In this document: positions 48,201 to 62,166 of the stretch, in pieces | How the letters are laid out: every line of letters starts with the position of its first letter | Numbering within the stretch: the first letter of the stretch is position 1 | Translations under genes and position numbers: made by a program | Notes under the pieces: generated by a model | Told to the model about the DNA's origin: nothing | The model's input: only the letters and a program-made list of their open reading frames with translations | Databases searched by the model: none | Assembly: GCA_027943335.1 (NCBI GenBank) | Contig: BSBK01007741.1 | Location: 1,280,001-1,344,000, forward strand | From: Chamaecyparis obtusa | Taxonomy: Eukaryota > Streptophyta > Pinopsida > Cupressales > Cupressaceae | Direction: 5' to 3' | Length of the DNA stretch: 64,000 nucleotides

Positions 48201-48511
48201 ATGGGCTGAAGCAAGCTCCTAAGGCTTGGTATAAAGGTTAGACAAGTATCTACTTGGGCTTGGATTTAGAAAGGGTAATGCAGACAGTAATTTGTATTTA
48301 AGAACTAGTGAAGATGGAATCCTGATAACAGAAGTATTTATGGATGACATTATCTTTGGAGGTAATGATGATCTATGTAAGAAATTTTCTAAAGAAATGG
48401 AAAGTGAATTTGAGATGTCTATGATAGGTGCAATGAAATACTTTCTTGGATTGAAAATAACTCAGAATGAGAATGGTATTTTCATTTCTTAGACTAAGTA
48501 TCTCAAAGAGT
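45267..48511 (+). pseudogene. Copia gag-pol fragment of element F
   Basis: ATG 45267 begins gag (RKDGPKFDHENFDS), which stays largely open to 46304 and includes the knuckle CFSCNKVGHFRSRCP (about 46100). Frame changes follow. The protease is WIIDNGCSHHMIGD (about 46330), with Asn for Ser in the catalytic triplet. The integrase zinc motif HRRFFHVNFD has lost its second His-Cys context. Compared with A, about 90 bp are missing near 46860, removing the first catalytic integrase Asp region. RT retains [18 protein letters not shown] and a YVDD-type box altered to FMDDIIFGG. The frame ends at the CACTA junction. Confidence 0.87.
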
Positions 48512-48939
48512 CATTAGTACATTTTGCACCATTTTTTGACGCAATATTGGTCAAAGTTTCTACCCAAAATGGTCAAATAGTCAACCAACTAGTTCATCTA
48601 TTATCTGTGTTGAAATATTGACCCCTACCTGAAACCGTCAAATGATTGACTCCCATATTGGTTGAAAAAGAGGGCAATCTAGGTTGAAAATAACATTGAC
48701 ATGTGTTCGTGTATTGGTCGATCTTTCAACCAATATAAATTAATATTGGTCAAAAACTTTGGTCGCTCCAACCAAGATACCAAACTTGTGACACTCATAT
48801 TTTGACCATAGTTGGTTGAAATATTTAGCGGCTTTGACTAGGATGCCAAACCCACGATGCCACATTTCGACACAAAATGGTCGATTTTATGCTAGAGTTT
48901 CGACGCAGGTTGGTCAAAATTTTGATGAAACGTGTAGTG
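48512..48939 (-). repeat. CACTA terminal/subterminal repeat region
   Basis: About 430 bp with TTGGTCAAA, TTGGTCGA, TTGGTTGAA and their complements repeated a dozen times in both orientations. CACTA subterminal repeats are binding sites for the element's own TNPA-like protein. The stretch ends GTAGTG at 48939; the reverse complement of its last 30 bases (CACTACACGTTTCATC onward) resembles its first 30. It could therefore also be a short CACTA-derived element by itself, but the flanking trinucleotides AGT and TTT do not match. Confidence 0.55.
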
Positions 48940-48951
48940 TTTAAAAAAAAT

Positions 48952-49022
48952 TTGAAGATAAATATCTAGACTAATCACCAACGACATCCTGATCAGTGAT
49001 TAGTCTAGATATTTATCTTCAA
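48952..49022. repeat. 27-bp perfect inverted repeat with 17-nt loop
   Basis: Positions 48952-48978 are the exact reverse complement of 48996-49022, with loop 48979-48995. Core of the arm: ATATCTAGACTAATCAC. The stem is perfect while everything around it is decayed, so it is recent or maintained. It separates the motif-dense region from the first CDC48 fragment. Confidence 0.95.
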
Positions 49023-49069
49023 GTGTCCGCACTCATTTTGCTGGTTGTTGCCAGTGGGTCCCTACTCGT

Positions 49070-51104
<2,035 letters not shown>

Positions 51105-51707
51105 TCTCTTGATTTGTAAAATTTTCTCTACCTCTGCTTTTTCTTGTGTTGCCATCCTCATTCTTGCAGCTGATATAAAACAATGGCATGAATGATGGTG
51201 AAATTGAGAGAAATTTTGGGTAAATAAACTAAACAAATATAGAACAAAAATATGAACAAAGTTGAGGATAATGAGTTAGGTTTTCTTAAATAAATGAATA
51301 CCATCAACCCATTTACAAAATGCAAAAGTATATGCTAGCAATCTCCAACAATATCATGGTAAAAAGGATATTTAGTATTGGATGTAAAAGTCTTGCCTGC
51401 ATTTATTTCATTCATTGCTTTCTTGACATGCACATCAACCTCTATATCCACAAAAAGTGTTTGAACTATCTCATATCTGTAGTTTGACATAGCCTATAAG
51501 CATAGAAATGAACGATTGAATCATATTGCATTCAAATTTCATTTTGTTTGATATTTAAGAGATATTTTACAGTAATCAATTGAAAATACACATCAATAAA
51601 TAAATGAAAGTGATATGAATATATCAACCTTTTCAAGATCTTCAACAACTTTAGAAACCTCATTCTTTTGCTCAAAGATATCGCCCAGATTCATGTTTGG
51701 AACACTG
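51105..51707 (-). pseudogene. HIR (hypersensitive-induced reaction, SPFH/prohibitin family) gene fragment
   Basis: Three minus-strand exons in gene order. Exon 51707-51631 reads VPNMNLGDIFEQKNEVSKVV with acceptor CCAG. Exon 51493-51397 reads [20 protein letters not shown] then MNEINA, with acceptor ATAG and a GC donor. Exon 51169-51105 reads AARMRMATQEKAEVEKILQI then KRA, and similarity is lost after that. These match consecutive parts of the SPFH domain of plant HIR proteins, membrane-microdomain scaffolds tied to immune responses. N- and C-terminal exons are missing. The spacing keeps introns, so it is a genomic capture or duplication. Confidence 0.85.
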
Positions 51708-51990
51708 GAACAAATAACTGTAAATCATACATGGAGACAATGTAGTTTATAATAGAAGAGATATTATATGATAATACAAATCAAATTAATTTGAATCCTC
51801 ACAAGGCAAACATAACATTCAGGCATCCAAAATTAATGGATGCAAATTCACAAACTAATTTTCTAAAATTAGCATTTCATCATATAAGAGGAACTACCAA
51901 TATTAATATATTATCTCACAAATAGATACAAATTCACAAATTAATTTTCTAGATTCAGCATTTCATCATATAAGAAGAACTGTCGCACAC

Positions 51991-52063
51991 CTTTTGTGAG
52001 GGTATCAAGCACGCTGCTTAACTCCAAATATTTCCTGAAATCTTCCTTCTTGGATTCATTTGC
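51991..52063 (-). pseudogene. c-Myc-binding-protein-like exon fragment
   Basis: A 73-bp minus-strand exon with acceptor TTGCAG and donor GTGTGC encodes ESKKEDFRKYLELSSVLDTL. This resembles the N-terminal helix of the MYCBP/AMY-1 family (ESKKEAFRKYLE...VLDALTK in plants). Only this exon is recognised. It lies upstream of the HIR exons on the same strand but is an unrelated gene. The match is short, so the assignment is tentative. Confidence 0.5.
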
Positions 52064-52929
52064 CTGCAATATAAGGATGACAAGCATTATCATAGAGCTT
52101 AAATGTTCAGTTCTTGTCATTGAATTCATGCATACAATCATCTACAATTGCAGTACTAAAACAACTAATTTTTTAGCACATAAGGACTGTTTGCTTAAGT
52201 AAATCCTAAGGGGACAACAAGTAAATTTATTCATGTGGATGTATTAGGCTATTAGCTATAGAATATCTATGCTACTTATAGAGCCAACTGATATCTAATT
52301 TAACACTTCACCTACTCAAAAACACAAACCAATGAAGTAATCCAGATTAGGCCAAGAGAAGTTGACGCATTCAATACGAGAATACTTACACAAAATGAAG
52401 CCAAATCATGCCAGACAATGATAATGAGAAGCTAACTATTGACCCTTCTAGTTTTTTATTTGATATTTTCCTGACAATGACACATTCAAAATGCACTTAT
52501 GAGCAAAGACCTAGAATGAATGAAATTGATTAAATAATGAAGGTGTGTTAGTTTGAGCTTCACTTGGTTTTGAGAATATTTTAATATTCTCTACTTAACA
52601 AGGCCAACTACATGAAGGTTGAAGCTCATCTGGCCTCACCCCCCCTCCCCCTAACATCAATCTAAATTCCCCATTAACATCTAATTACACACTTCATTTA
52701 TCCATTTATGAACTATAACATTCAATCAATACAATCACATAACATTCATTAATATGATATAACAATCATTAATACGCAACACTAATCAAGAATTCATTAA
52801 CACATAAAAATATTCATTAAAATGACATATAATTCAATATTAATACACAAAATTCATAGATAATTACTTAAAACAATGTTCTTTCATTATCCAATAAAGT
52901 TAATCAAACAAGTTTTATCAAAGAGCATT
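52064..52929. other. AT-rich interval, no gene recognised
   Basis: No exon-like stretch. Contains ATTAATACACAA/ATTCATTAA variants (52680-52860) in a loosely repetitive arrangement and a C run near 52640. Confidence 0.4.
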
Positions 52930-55646
52930 TTAAGAAATCATTTCTTTTTTGGGTTTTTATTAGATTTTTTATTTAGGTAAAGGTTGACAGGAGCATCAAT
53001 ATTTTTTTCCTCCTCTTGTGGTTGTGATATCAAATTATGATGCTTCCTCATGTCTCGAGGAGGAGGACGCTGCTGCACTAAAGGGGGGTCTGCTGCAATA
53101 ACAAGTAAATGGGTTAAATTCGCATACTTTTTTTTTACTATTACATGTATTTCATTAACCAGTAGAACATAACATGCATTTTTCTTTACCTCACAATGCC
53201 ACATCATCATGTACAATAATATTTTGATCTTCTGCCACCTCAACATGGTCAACATGCTCTAAAATATTCAAAAAAAGGTTACACGACCAATTGCAATTAA
53301 AGATGTTAAATTCTATTAATAATTACGTAATTTATTTCCAATAGAAAATTAATACCTCCAACACTGTGATGCACATCATGGCCTTCATCACACCCAGGTT
53401 CTGTGGTAGGATTTGAAGGCTATAGTGAAATGTCATGCACATTGTTATCATGAAATAGTCAATTTATGTTTGAAATTAAATATTCAATTTGATTTACTTT
53501 TCATTTGACCAATTTACCTGTGTCTCATCTGGTGCAGCATATGCTTTGTTATGGCTTTGGGATTCTTTGCATAGGTGTGTAGCCATGACTTCTTAGCCTT
53601 CCTTCAAGGCTATTCTCTTGTCTTCATCTGTGGGATTACATTGAATTTTGTGCCCTATATTTTTTGTTTAATATCGTCACTTTTTCATGTATGATTTGAT
53701 TAAATAGAATTGTTTGCAACCTTATATATAAAAAATTGATATGAAATTTCAATGCTGCTACTTACAAGTTGAGAGTGAAGTTTCATCTAGCCACCAGAGC
53801 CAAGTTTGTGTTGGCCAACCTTTTTTAATCTCACTTGTGTGGATTTTGATGTGTCTTGCAGTCTATGAAAAGTTTGAAACATGTTAGATTATATATTTAC
53901 AAAGATCACTAATTAGTGCATGATTACATTCTACTTCTTTTTTCATCTTCTGGTCGAATTCCACTACCCTTTAGCCTTTTCTCTTTTGCATCTTACATTA
54001 TTTCATTCCACTCCATCGGTGGAATCATAGGAGGATGCTCATACTTTGGGTTATCCTTTAGAGCCCTTCTATATTGGTCCCTCACAGTCTTTAAATGTTT
54101 GCATATTTTTTTAAGAATCATGGCTATGTCAAAAGTTTCATTTCCAGAGAGGTCCTCTAAAGATTTAATGAGCTGATTTTTTAAGCAAGCATCATGTTCA
54201 TTCCACCCTTTTTGAAAAAACAAAATTGTTAAATATCATAACTTTAATATAGTACAATAAATGGAAGATAAGAAAAATATTGTACCAATATTATGAAGCT
54301 ACGTACCTTTTACATATGGTGGGCCCAAATAGCTTCAATGTCATTTCAAAAAGACGATCATAAAAAACATCATTTCCTACAAAAATACCATGGGATTATC
54401 AGTCCAAAATGAGTTATGTATAAGTAAACTACAATTACACTATAAATAATAACAATTTTAAAGCACCTAGAAGCTTTGGTACTTTTAACAAAACCATATT
54501 GTTCTTGTTCATCAACAATGTCCCCACAAATGAACCAGTACTAGTAACACGGGCTGATCCAGGAAATGGTTGATCTTCACTAGTACTGGTCTGATCTGTT
54601 CTTGTACCAGGTGTAGGTGTATCTATTAGTGCACAAAATAGGTCCATACAGTGTATAAAATTCACACAAGAAAAATAATCAATGCATGATTAGCACATAA
54701 CAAAATATAGAAAAATAAGGTTTTATGAGTTGTAGATGGTATAGAGGAAGATGTCTGCAAGCACCTTGTTGCGGAAAATGCATCCGTCGAATGTGGAATG
54801 TTAATCAAAGGAGGCATCTACACTTCATCATGAGCTGAAGAATACATTGTTAGCAAAGACATTTGCAATGGATAAAGATTAAATGGGGTACTAGAAGCAT
54901 CCCAAACGTAAGTTGAGTCAATAATTCATACAAAGGTTAAATCAATGGTTAAAGGTTTAAGGATTATTTACATAAAGGTGGTGCGGTGCTACAACCTTCA
55001 CCATGTTGATGACGTTTCACACATGTCAAAAAATCTTGTAAGAAGACCACATCATATTTTAGATCATGATCCATGAGATAGTATAAAATGTAAACATATA
55101 TTAAACTTTAATTATTGCTTAAGATTAATTACTGCTTACACTCATAGATTTGACTCTACGTGTCAATTCTTCTTCGAGTTCCTTTGACTCCTCAGTTTCA
55201 TTTGCTTCCATTACAAGGTTAAGAATTTCATTACCATATTTAGTTTTTATTTCAGTAGCCATAAATACATGGTTAGATTTAGATTCTATGCCATCTCTAA
55301 ATTCTGCCTCAACTTCAGATCGCAAAAGATTTGCTGCCTCTTTTGCTTTTCTCTATTAATAAGTATCAAGTTGTGACATCAATATCAGTAAAATTCTATC
55401 AAAATAACTCCAAAGCTATAAAGAAAAGAACATAATAATATGACATTTATTTCTATATAATTTGTAAAATTACACTAATTAAGGTTTACCTTTGCTGAAG
55501 AAGGTGTACTGTGAGGAACATCCCCGCCTGTATCTTGAGGTGGAATATCCATGTCACCCTGTGACAAAGATTAGTAATTCTTAGCAATCAGAAGTGATTG
55601 GAGTCAATATTAATTGGAGACAATTAGTTTAAATGTTATACTTACC
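52930..55646 (-). pseudogene. Multi-exon ORF of the CACTA element, downstream exons (TNPA-like candidate)
   Basis: Minus-strand exon-like blocks bounded by AG/GT: 55646 upward ends the SET exon; 55558-55490 (GDMDIPPQDTGGDVPHSTP); about 55352-55140 (NHVFMATEIKTKYGNEILNL, then a glutamate-rich helix); 54624-54466 (PTPGTRTDQTSTSEDQPFPG); about 54379-54310 (DVFYDRLFEMTLKLFGP); 54223-53925 (KTVRDQYRRALKDNPKYEHP then MIPPMEWNEIM); about 53873-53775 (IKKGWPTQTWLWWLDE); and smaller ones to 52930. The basic W-containing helical block resembles the DNA-binding second proteins of plant En/Spm elements, but this is by character only. Stops occur, for example after EWNEIM. Exon limits are approximate. Confidence 0.5.
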
Positions 55647-55815
55647 AGTCCCATGATAGGGAATTTTTTTGAATCTACACGATTCAAATTGTAATCTATT
55701 AGAAGCTCTTCCCCTACACTTATTGATTTTATTGCACATACAAATACATGATTTCCCTTGCGTGCCTCAAATATACAATTTGGTCACTTATTAGTTGACA
55801 TGGGTCAAGAACTAT

Positions 55816-56666
55816 TGATGCAGGAGCATCTTGGGTGTAAGAGCAATCTTGCATCACCCAAAAATATTTTTGTTTTTGTATTCAATAAGGGCTATATTGT
55901 GCAGAGTTGCTATTTATGGAAACTTTCTATTTTTAGTAAGTTGGTCTTACAATCTCAGAATGTCTAATTTTACATATGGAGGTTTATCTCAGTCATATCA
56001 GCTTTCCAGCAAAGTTTCATGGCTAGATCAGGTCTAGTTTTGAAGATATTGAAGATTTTCGGTATTGGCAGCAGGGTACATAAACTTTGAACTCAGTTTT
56101 GAAGGCTTTAGAGGCCCCAAATGAGGTCAAAAAATTGGGTGACGGGCGCTTTGCACTGGTCAAGCCTGTAGAGCACTTCGTGGCATTTCCAAAATGGGTT
56201 ATAATAGTCAATCGGGTCAACTGGTGATGACTTATGGTCTCTGGAAGTCGGGCCACGTGAAATGGCAAAAAATAATTTTCTTTCAAAATTTCTATTCGAG
56301 TTTCAAAAGTTATTTTGAGCCGACTTTGATGTAATAAATTGAAAAATAAAATAATTCTAAGTTGGGTCAGCCCTTAGGGCTAAATTTTTGGAACCTTCTC
56401 TGGCGGTGGAAATTGCCTATATAAAGAAGGCCCATAGTGTTGTCTAGGGCAGTTCTGGGTAGTAGATCTAGGTATTGATTTGAGGCTTTGTCCTACAGAA
56501 TATTGTAAGGGAATGCCCATGTGGCTTGCATATTGTAATTCTAAAAGTTTGTAATGCCACATTTGTGGAGATAATAAGAAGCCAATTTTCTGTTCTTGCA
56601 TATTATTGTTGTTGTTTCTCTATTTCTGTTATGTGTTTATGGTATTAAGGGGAGTACCCTTCATCA
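55816..56666 (+). repeat. 5' LTR of element G
   Basis: TGATGCAGGAGCATCTTGGG...CCCTTCATCA. A TATATAAAGAAGG box (about 56417) and downstream polyadenylation-like AATAAG lie in the second half, as expected for promoter and R. Confidence 0.94.
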
Positions 56667-56668
56667 AG

Positions 56669-56684
56669 TGGTATCAGAGCTAGG
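56669..56684 (+). other. Primer binding site of element G
   Basis: TGGTATCAGAGCTAGG lies two bases after the 5' LTR and matches initiator tRNA-Met, the usual primer of chromoviruses. Confidence 0.85.
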
Positions 56685-56768
56685 TTTTCTTGAGTGTGTA
56701 AACAGATCACCGACTATGAGGTAGTTTGCACCAGGACTGTGGTTAGGGTTTCAGCGTGCATCGTGAAA

Positions 56769-59700
56769 ATGCCTCCATGAAGAGAACATGGTGGAAGAGT
56801 TGGTGTTGTGACACCTGAGGTTAGAGAGCTGCAGAGACAAGTGTGAGCATTGCAAGAAGAGATTCGTAGAGGAATGAATCTTAATGTCAGAGACCAAAGC
56901 GAGGATGAAGCCGAAGAAGAATATCAAGAAGGAGAAGTTGAAATTGTGAACCAAGAGGAAGAAAGACTTTTTCGGGCCATTTCCAAGATTGGGAAAAGAC
57001 CTAAGATTGAGGTTCCTACATTTTCTGGAAATCTTAACCCAGAGGAATTGATCGAATGGATCAATGAATGTGAGGAATATTTTGAGTATGAAGATGTTAA
57101 GGATCTTGATAGGGTCAAATTTTCTAAGGCCAGACTGAAAGGTCATGCAAAGATCTGGTGGCAAGAAATTCAATTGGAGCGAAATAGAAGAGGGAAAGAT
57201 AAAATCACAAGATGGGATCGGATGGTGGATAAATTGAAGTGATAGTTCATTCCTATTGATTATGAGCTTGACCTAATAAAGAAAATGCAAAGTTTGAAGC
57301 AAGCAGGAAGATCTGTTTAGGAGTATACAAAGGATTTCTATTGACTCCTCAATAGAATAGGCCATGCAAAAGCTGATAAAGAGAAAGTTGCCCGATACCT
57401 TAATGGGTTGAGGCCAAGCATTCAAGAGGAGCTGAATCTGGTTTGAATGAATAGTATTGAGGAGGCATACCAGTTTGCCCAAAAAGTAGAGGAAAAGCTG
57501 AACAAGAAGTTTGAGAGCAAACAAAATGGAAGAGGTCGTGGTGGAAGATCTGGTGGATAGTCATATGGTGGCTGAAATGAAAATCCAAAAAAGAAGGATG
57601 AGGCCAGTAGTAGCCAGAATCAAAGAGGAAACAATTCCAATCGTTTCCAAGATCAGAATAATAGAGATCAGAGAGGAAGAGGAAGAGGACAAGGATCTGG
57701 AAGAGGAGGCTTCCGTGGAACATGTTTTCACTGTGGAGAAGAAGGTCATAAGGCATTTGAATGTCCTCAGTGCCAAAGCAGAATAGACAGGAGAAATGAA
57801 GGCCAGGCCAGAGTTGCACATGTAGATGAAGATGCTAGATCATCAAATTCTAAAGATGCTGAAAGAGGAGAAACACTAATTAACAGAAGAGTCTTGTTGA
57901 GTGGTGAGAATGAACCTAAACAAAGGAGGAGCCTATTTCGCACTAGATGCAAGTGTGAGGGTAAATGTTGTGATGTGATTATCGATAGTGGAAGCACTGA
58001 CAATTTGGTGTCAGAAGAGATGGTGACAAAGTTGAAGCTCAAGAGACAGAAACACCCACATCCTTATCGGATTGCCTAGGTGCAGGATGACCACAAGGTC
58101 ATGGTCAGTGAACAGTGCCTGGTAAAGTTCAAGATCGATGGGTACCAAGATGAGGTACTATGTGATATCATCTCTATGGATGCATATCATATGTTGTTGG
58201 GTAGACTGTGGCAGTTTGATAGATGTGTTGTACATGATGGTCGTGCGAATACCTATTCCCTAACAAAGGATGGAGTGCGACATAAGCTAAAGCCATTGAA
58301 GGAGACTAAAGAAAAGGTATGTGGTAATGCAAGAATAACATTTGTTGATGGAAGAAAATTCTTAGATGGTATGAGGCATGAGCATGTGTGTTTTGCTTTA
58401 ATTCCAAAAGCTAGTAAAGAAGAAGTAGAGGATGTACCTGTAGAGGTTGCAGATTTGTTGAATGAGTTTCAGGATATTGTATCTGATAATGTACCTGATG
58501 GATTACCACCGGTAAGGAAGATCAATCATCAGATGGATTTGATTCCAGGAGCCAGTTTGCCAAATAAGGTAGCACACAGAATGACACCAGCAAAAAGTGA
58601 ATAGTTGAACAGACAAGTACATGAGTTGTTACAAAAGGGATTGATTCAGGAGAGCCTGAGTCCATGTGCTTTACCAGCAGTATTAGCACCAAAGAAGAAT
58701 AGAGAATGGAGGATGTGTACAGATTCCAAAGCAATAAACAAGATCACAATCAAGTATAGGTTTTCATTACCATGAATGGATGATATTATGGACTGTTTGA
58801 GTGGAGCTGTGTATTTCTCAAAGATAGATCTGAAGAGTGGATATCACCAAATTCAGATCAGAGAAGGAGATGAATGGAAGATTGCCTTAAAGACAAAGGA
58901 AGGACTGTATGAGTGGTTAGTCATGCCTTTTGGGCTAACCAATGCACCAAGCACTTTCATGCGGCTCATGAACGAGGTTCTGAAAGAATTTCTGGGTAAG
59001 TTTGTCATTGTTTACCTAAATGATATTTTGATTTTTAGTAAGACATTGGAGGAACATATGATGCATATTTGTATGGTGTTTGAGAAGTTGAGAGATGAGA
59101 AATTGTTGATTAATTTGAAGAAGTGCAGTTTTGTGAAGAAAGAGTTAGTGTATTTGGGATTTGTAATTTCAGCAGAAGGTTTAAAAATGGACCTAGAGAA
59201 GGTACAAGCTATCCTTGAATGGCCTACTCCAAGGAGTGCTACTGAGGTAAGATCTTTTCATGATTTGGCTAGCTTTTACAAAAAGTTTATCAGAAATTTT
59301 AGCAGTATTTATGGTCCCTTGACTGAAACAATGAGAGGGGATAGAAAAGAGTTTAAGTGGACTAATGGGGCAAAAAAGAGTTTTCAATTGTTGAAACAAA
59401 AAGTTATAGAACAACCTATTTTAGCACTTCCAAATTTTAATAATGTGTTTCAAGTAGATTGTGATGCTAGTGGTATTGCAATATGAGCTGTTATGAGCCA
59501 AGAAGGTAAACCTGTTGCCTATTTCAGTGAGAAGTTAAATGATGCAAAGAGAAAATATTCTATCTATGATTAAGAATTTTATGCTATAGTTCAGGTATTA
59601 AAGAAGTGGAGACATTATCTACTTCCTAAGGAGTTTGTTTTGTATACTAATCATCAAGCTTTGCAATATTTGAATAGTCAAGGAAAGTTGAATCAGAGGC

Positions 59701-61277
59701 ATTTGAAATGGATTGAGTTTTTGCAAAGTTATACATTTATTTTGAAACACAGAAGTGAAAAGTCTAACAGGGTTGCAGATGCTCTTAGCAGAAGGCAACT
59801 ATTGCTGACAGAGATGCAGATTGAGGTGGTTGGGTTCAAGGAACTCAAAAATTTATATCCAGAGGATCCTGATTTTGGTGGAGCTTGGAAAGCTTGTAAA
59901 GAGCCTATTACTCTAGATAGGATGAAATGGTTAGATTTTATCATCCAAGATGATATGCTATTTAGAGGGAGTCAGTTGTGCATTCCACAAAGTTCTATGA
60001 GGGAGAATCTTATCAAGGAGAAGCATAGTGGAGGATTGGCTGAACATTTTGATCGTGATAAAACCCTTGCTTTGGTTGGTGAGAATTATTATTGGCCACA
60101 ATTGTAGCAAGATGTGAAGAAGTTTTTACAAAGTTGCAGAGTATGTCAGATGGCAAAAGGAGTGAAGCAAAATACAAGGTTGTATCAGCCATTACCTGTA
60201 CCAGAGAAGCCTTGGGAGGATATCAATATGGACTTTGTTCTTGGTTTACCAAGGACACAGTGGGGACATGATTCAATTTTTGTAGTAGTTGACAGATTTT
60301 TGAAGATGGCACATTTCATTCCCTGCAAGAAAACTAATGATGTTGTCCATGTAGTAGAATTTTTTTTCAGAGAAGTGGTGAGACTACATGGTTTGCCAAA
60401 GACCATAGTTTCAGATAGAGACACTAAGTTTGTTGGATATTTCTGGCGTACATTGTGGAAAGAGTTGAAGACAGATTTGAAGTTCAGTTCATCACATCAT
60501 CCACAGACTGATGGACAGACATAGGTGGTGAATAGGAGTTTGGAAAATTTGCTAAGATGTTTGGTTGGAGGTAAGCCAATAGGATGGGATTTGATTTTAC
60601 CACAGGCAAAATTTGCATACAATAATTATGTCAATAAGAGCACTAGTAAATCACCATTCTAGACTATATATGGAAGTAGTCCAAAAAATGCATCTAAGTT
60701 GAGAAAGATAGATAAAGGAGAAATAAGTAGTGTTGAAGCTGAGGATTTTGCAGAACATTTGAAGAACATCCATGAGGAGGTGAGGAAGCATATTACCAAG
60801 ATGAATGCGCAGTATAAGGTTAAGGAAGATGAGAAAAGGAGGCATAAGGAATTTTAGGTTGGGGATGAAGTCATGGTTCATTTGTGGAAGGAGTGGTTTC
60901 CAGTTGGTACATATAACAAGCTGAAAATGAAGAAGTTTGGACCATGTAATATACTGAAGAAGCATGATTCAGGAAATGCATATGAGGTAGAATTGCCTAC
61001 TGAGCTGAATATTTCACCAGTGTTTAACATTTTAGATTTGATAAAGTATCATGAAGGAAGTGTTGAAGATGAGATCACAGTGGCACAGTGGAGTATTTCA
61101 GTAACCAGTTCAGATATCAGGAAAATTGAAAACATACTAGACAGTCATGTTGGCAAAAGCACAAGGAACAGGACATATGAAGAGTATTTGGTCAAATGGA
61201 AAGGATGACCTGTTGAAGATTCATCATGGCTAACAAAGGAAGAGGTTAACCATCTTGGTTTTCCTCTGCACACCTAA
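56769..61277 (+). pseudogene. Gypsy gag-pol polyprotein of element G (19 premature stops, no frameshift)
   Basis: One frame of about 1500 codons. Gag: VPTFSGNLNPEELIEWINE, LKGHAKIWWQEIQ, VARYLNGLRPSIQEEL. Zinc knuckle: CFHCGEEGHKAFEC (57723). Protease: [51 protein letters not shown], then YLNDILIFS, where the first active-site Asp is Asn. RNase[11 protein letters not shown]. Integrase: [39 protein letters not shown]. Chromodomain: IRKIENILDSHV...EEYLVKWKG at the end. Stops: 56778, 56844, 57240, 57243, 57318, 57342, 57444, 57558, 57573, 58077, 58602, 58773, 59484, 59571, 60105, 60522, 60660, 60855, 61206. All but 59484 fit transitions at CAG, CAA, CGA or TGG. Confidence 0.95.
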
Positions 61278-61315
61278 GTCATGATAGGGTCACTTCTCAA
61301 ATTACCCTGGGTGTC

Positions 61316-62166
61316 TGATGCAGGAGCATCCTAGGTGTAAGAGCAATCTTGCATCACCCAAAAATATTTATGTTTTTGTATTCAATAAGGGCCATCTTGT
61401 GCAGAGTTGCTATTTATGGAAACTTGCTATTTTTAGTAAGTTTGTCTTACGATCTCAGAATGTCTAATTTTACATATGGAGGTTCATCTCAGTCATATTA
61501 GCCAGCCAGCAAATTTTCATGGCTAGATCAGGTCTAGTTTTGAAGATATTGAAGATTTTCGGTATTGGCAGTTTGGTACAGAAACTTTGAACTCAGTTTT
61601 GAAGGCTTTAGAGGCCTCGGATGAGGTCAAAAAATTGGGTGACGGGTGCATTGCGCTGGTCAAGCTTGTAGAGCACTTCGTGGCATTTCTGAAATGGGTT
61701 ATAATAGTCAATCGGGTCAACTAGTGATGACTTATGGTCTCCGGAAGTCGGGCCACCTGAAATGGCAGAAAATAATTTTCCTTCAAAATTTCTGTTCGGG
61801 TTTCAAAAGTTATTTTGAGCTGAGTTTGATGTAATAAATTGAAAAATAAAATAATTCTAAGTTGGGTTGGCCCTTAGGGCTAAATTTCTGGAACCTTCTC
61901 GGTCGGTGGAAATTGCCTATATAAAGAAGGCCCGTAGTGTTGTCTAGGGCAGTTCTGGGTAGTAGATCTAGGTATTGATTCGAGGCTTTGTCCTATAGAA
62001 TATTTTAAGGGAATGCCCATGTGACTTGCATATTGTAATTCTAAAAGTTTGTAATGCCACATTTGTGGAGATAATAAGAAGCCAATTTTCTGTTCTTGCA
62101 TATTATTGTTGGTGTTTCTCTATTTCTGTTATGTGTTTGTGGTATTAAGGGGAGTACCCTTCATCA
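61316..62166 (+). repeat. 3' LTR of element G
   Basis: 851 bp, paired with 55816-56666 with scattered substitutions. Preceded by CCCTGGGTGTC. Confidence 0.94.

Larger units (their letters stand above)
43956..48511 (+). mobile_element. Copia element F, interrupted within RT
   Basis: Plus-strand copia element of the same family as A: 5' LTR 43956-45195, tRNA-Met primer site at 45198 (TGGTATCAAAGCGTGTGG), gag, protease, integrase and part of RT. Similarity to A stops at about 48511, within the word shared as ACTAAGTATCTCAAAGA. No RNaseH, polypurine tract or 3' LTR is in the window. The simplest reading is insertion of the CACTA element beginning at 48512, with the missing half right of 64000. 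The 5' flank TCATG (43951-43955) would be its target copy. Confidence 0.85.
55816..62166 (+). mobile_element. Chromodomain Ty3/gypsy element G, full length
   Basis: Both LTRs are 851 bp (55816-56666, 61316-62166), with perfect duplication ACTAT (55811-55815, 62167-62171). The interior carries a tRNA-Met-type primer site and one unshifted gag-pol frame ending in a chromodomain. Ty3 domain order (RT, RNaseH, integrase) plus the chromodomain places it among plant chromoviruses. It inserted into the SET exon. The solo LTR at 33089 is the same family. Confidence 0.96.

Noticed and set aside
48512..48939. A stand-alone CACTA-derived miniature element
   Set aside because: Terminal similarity is weak and the flanking trinucleotides (AGT, TTT) differ. 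Kept only as an alternative to the large-element reading.
48952..49022. Helitron 3' hairpin
   Set aside because: No CTRR terminus follows the stem, and the stem is longer than usual for Helitrons.
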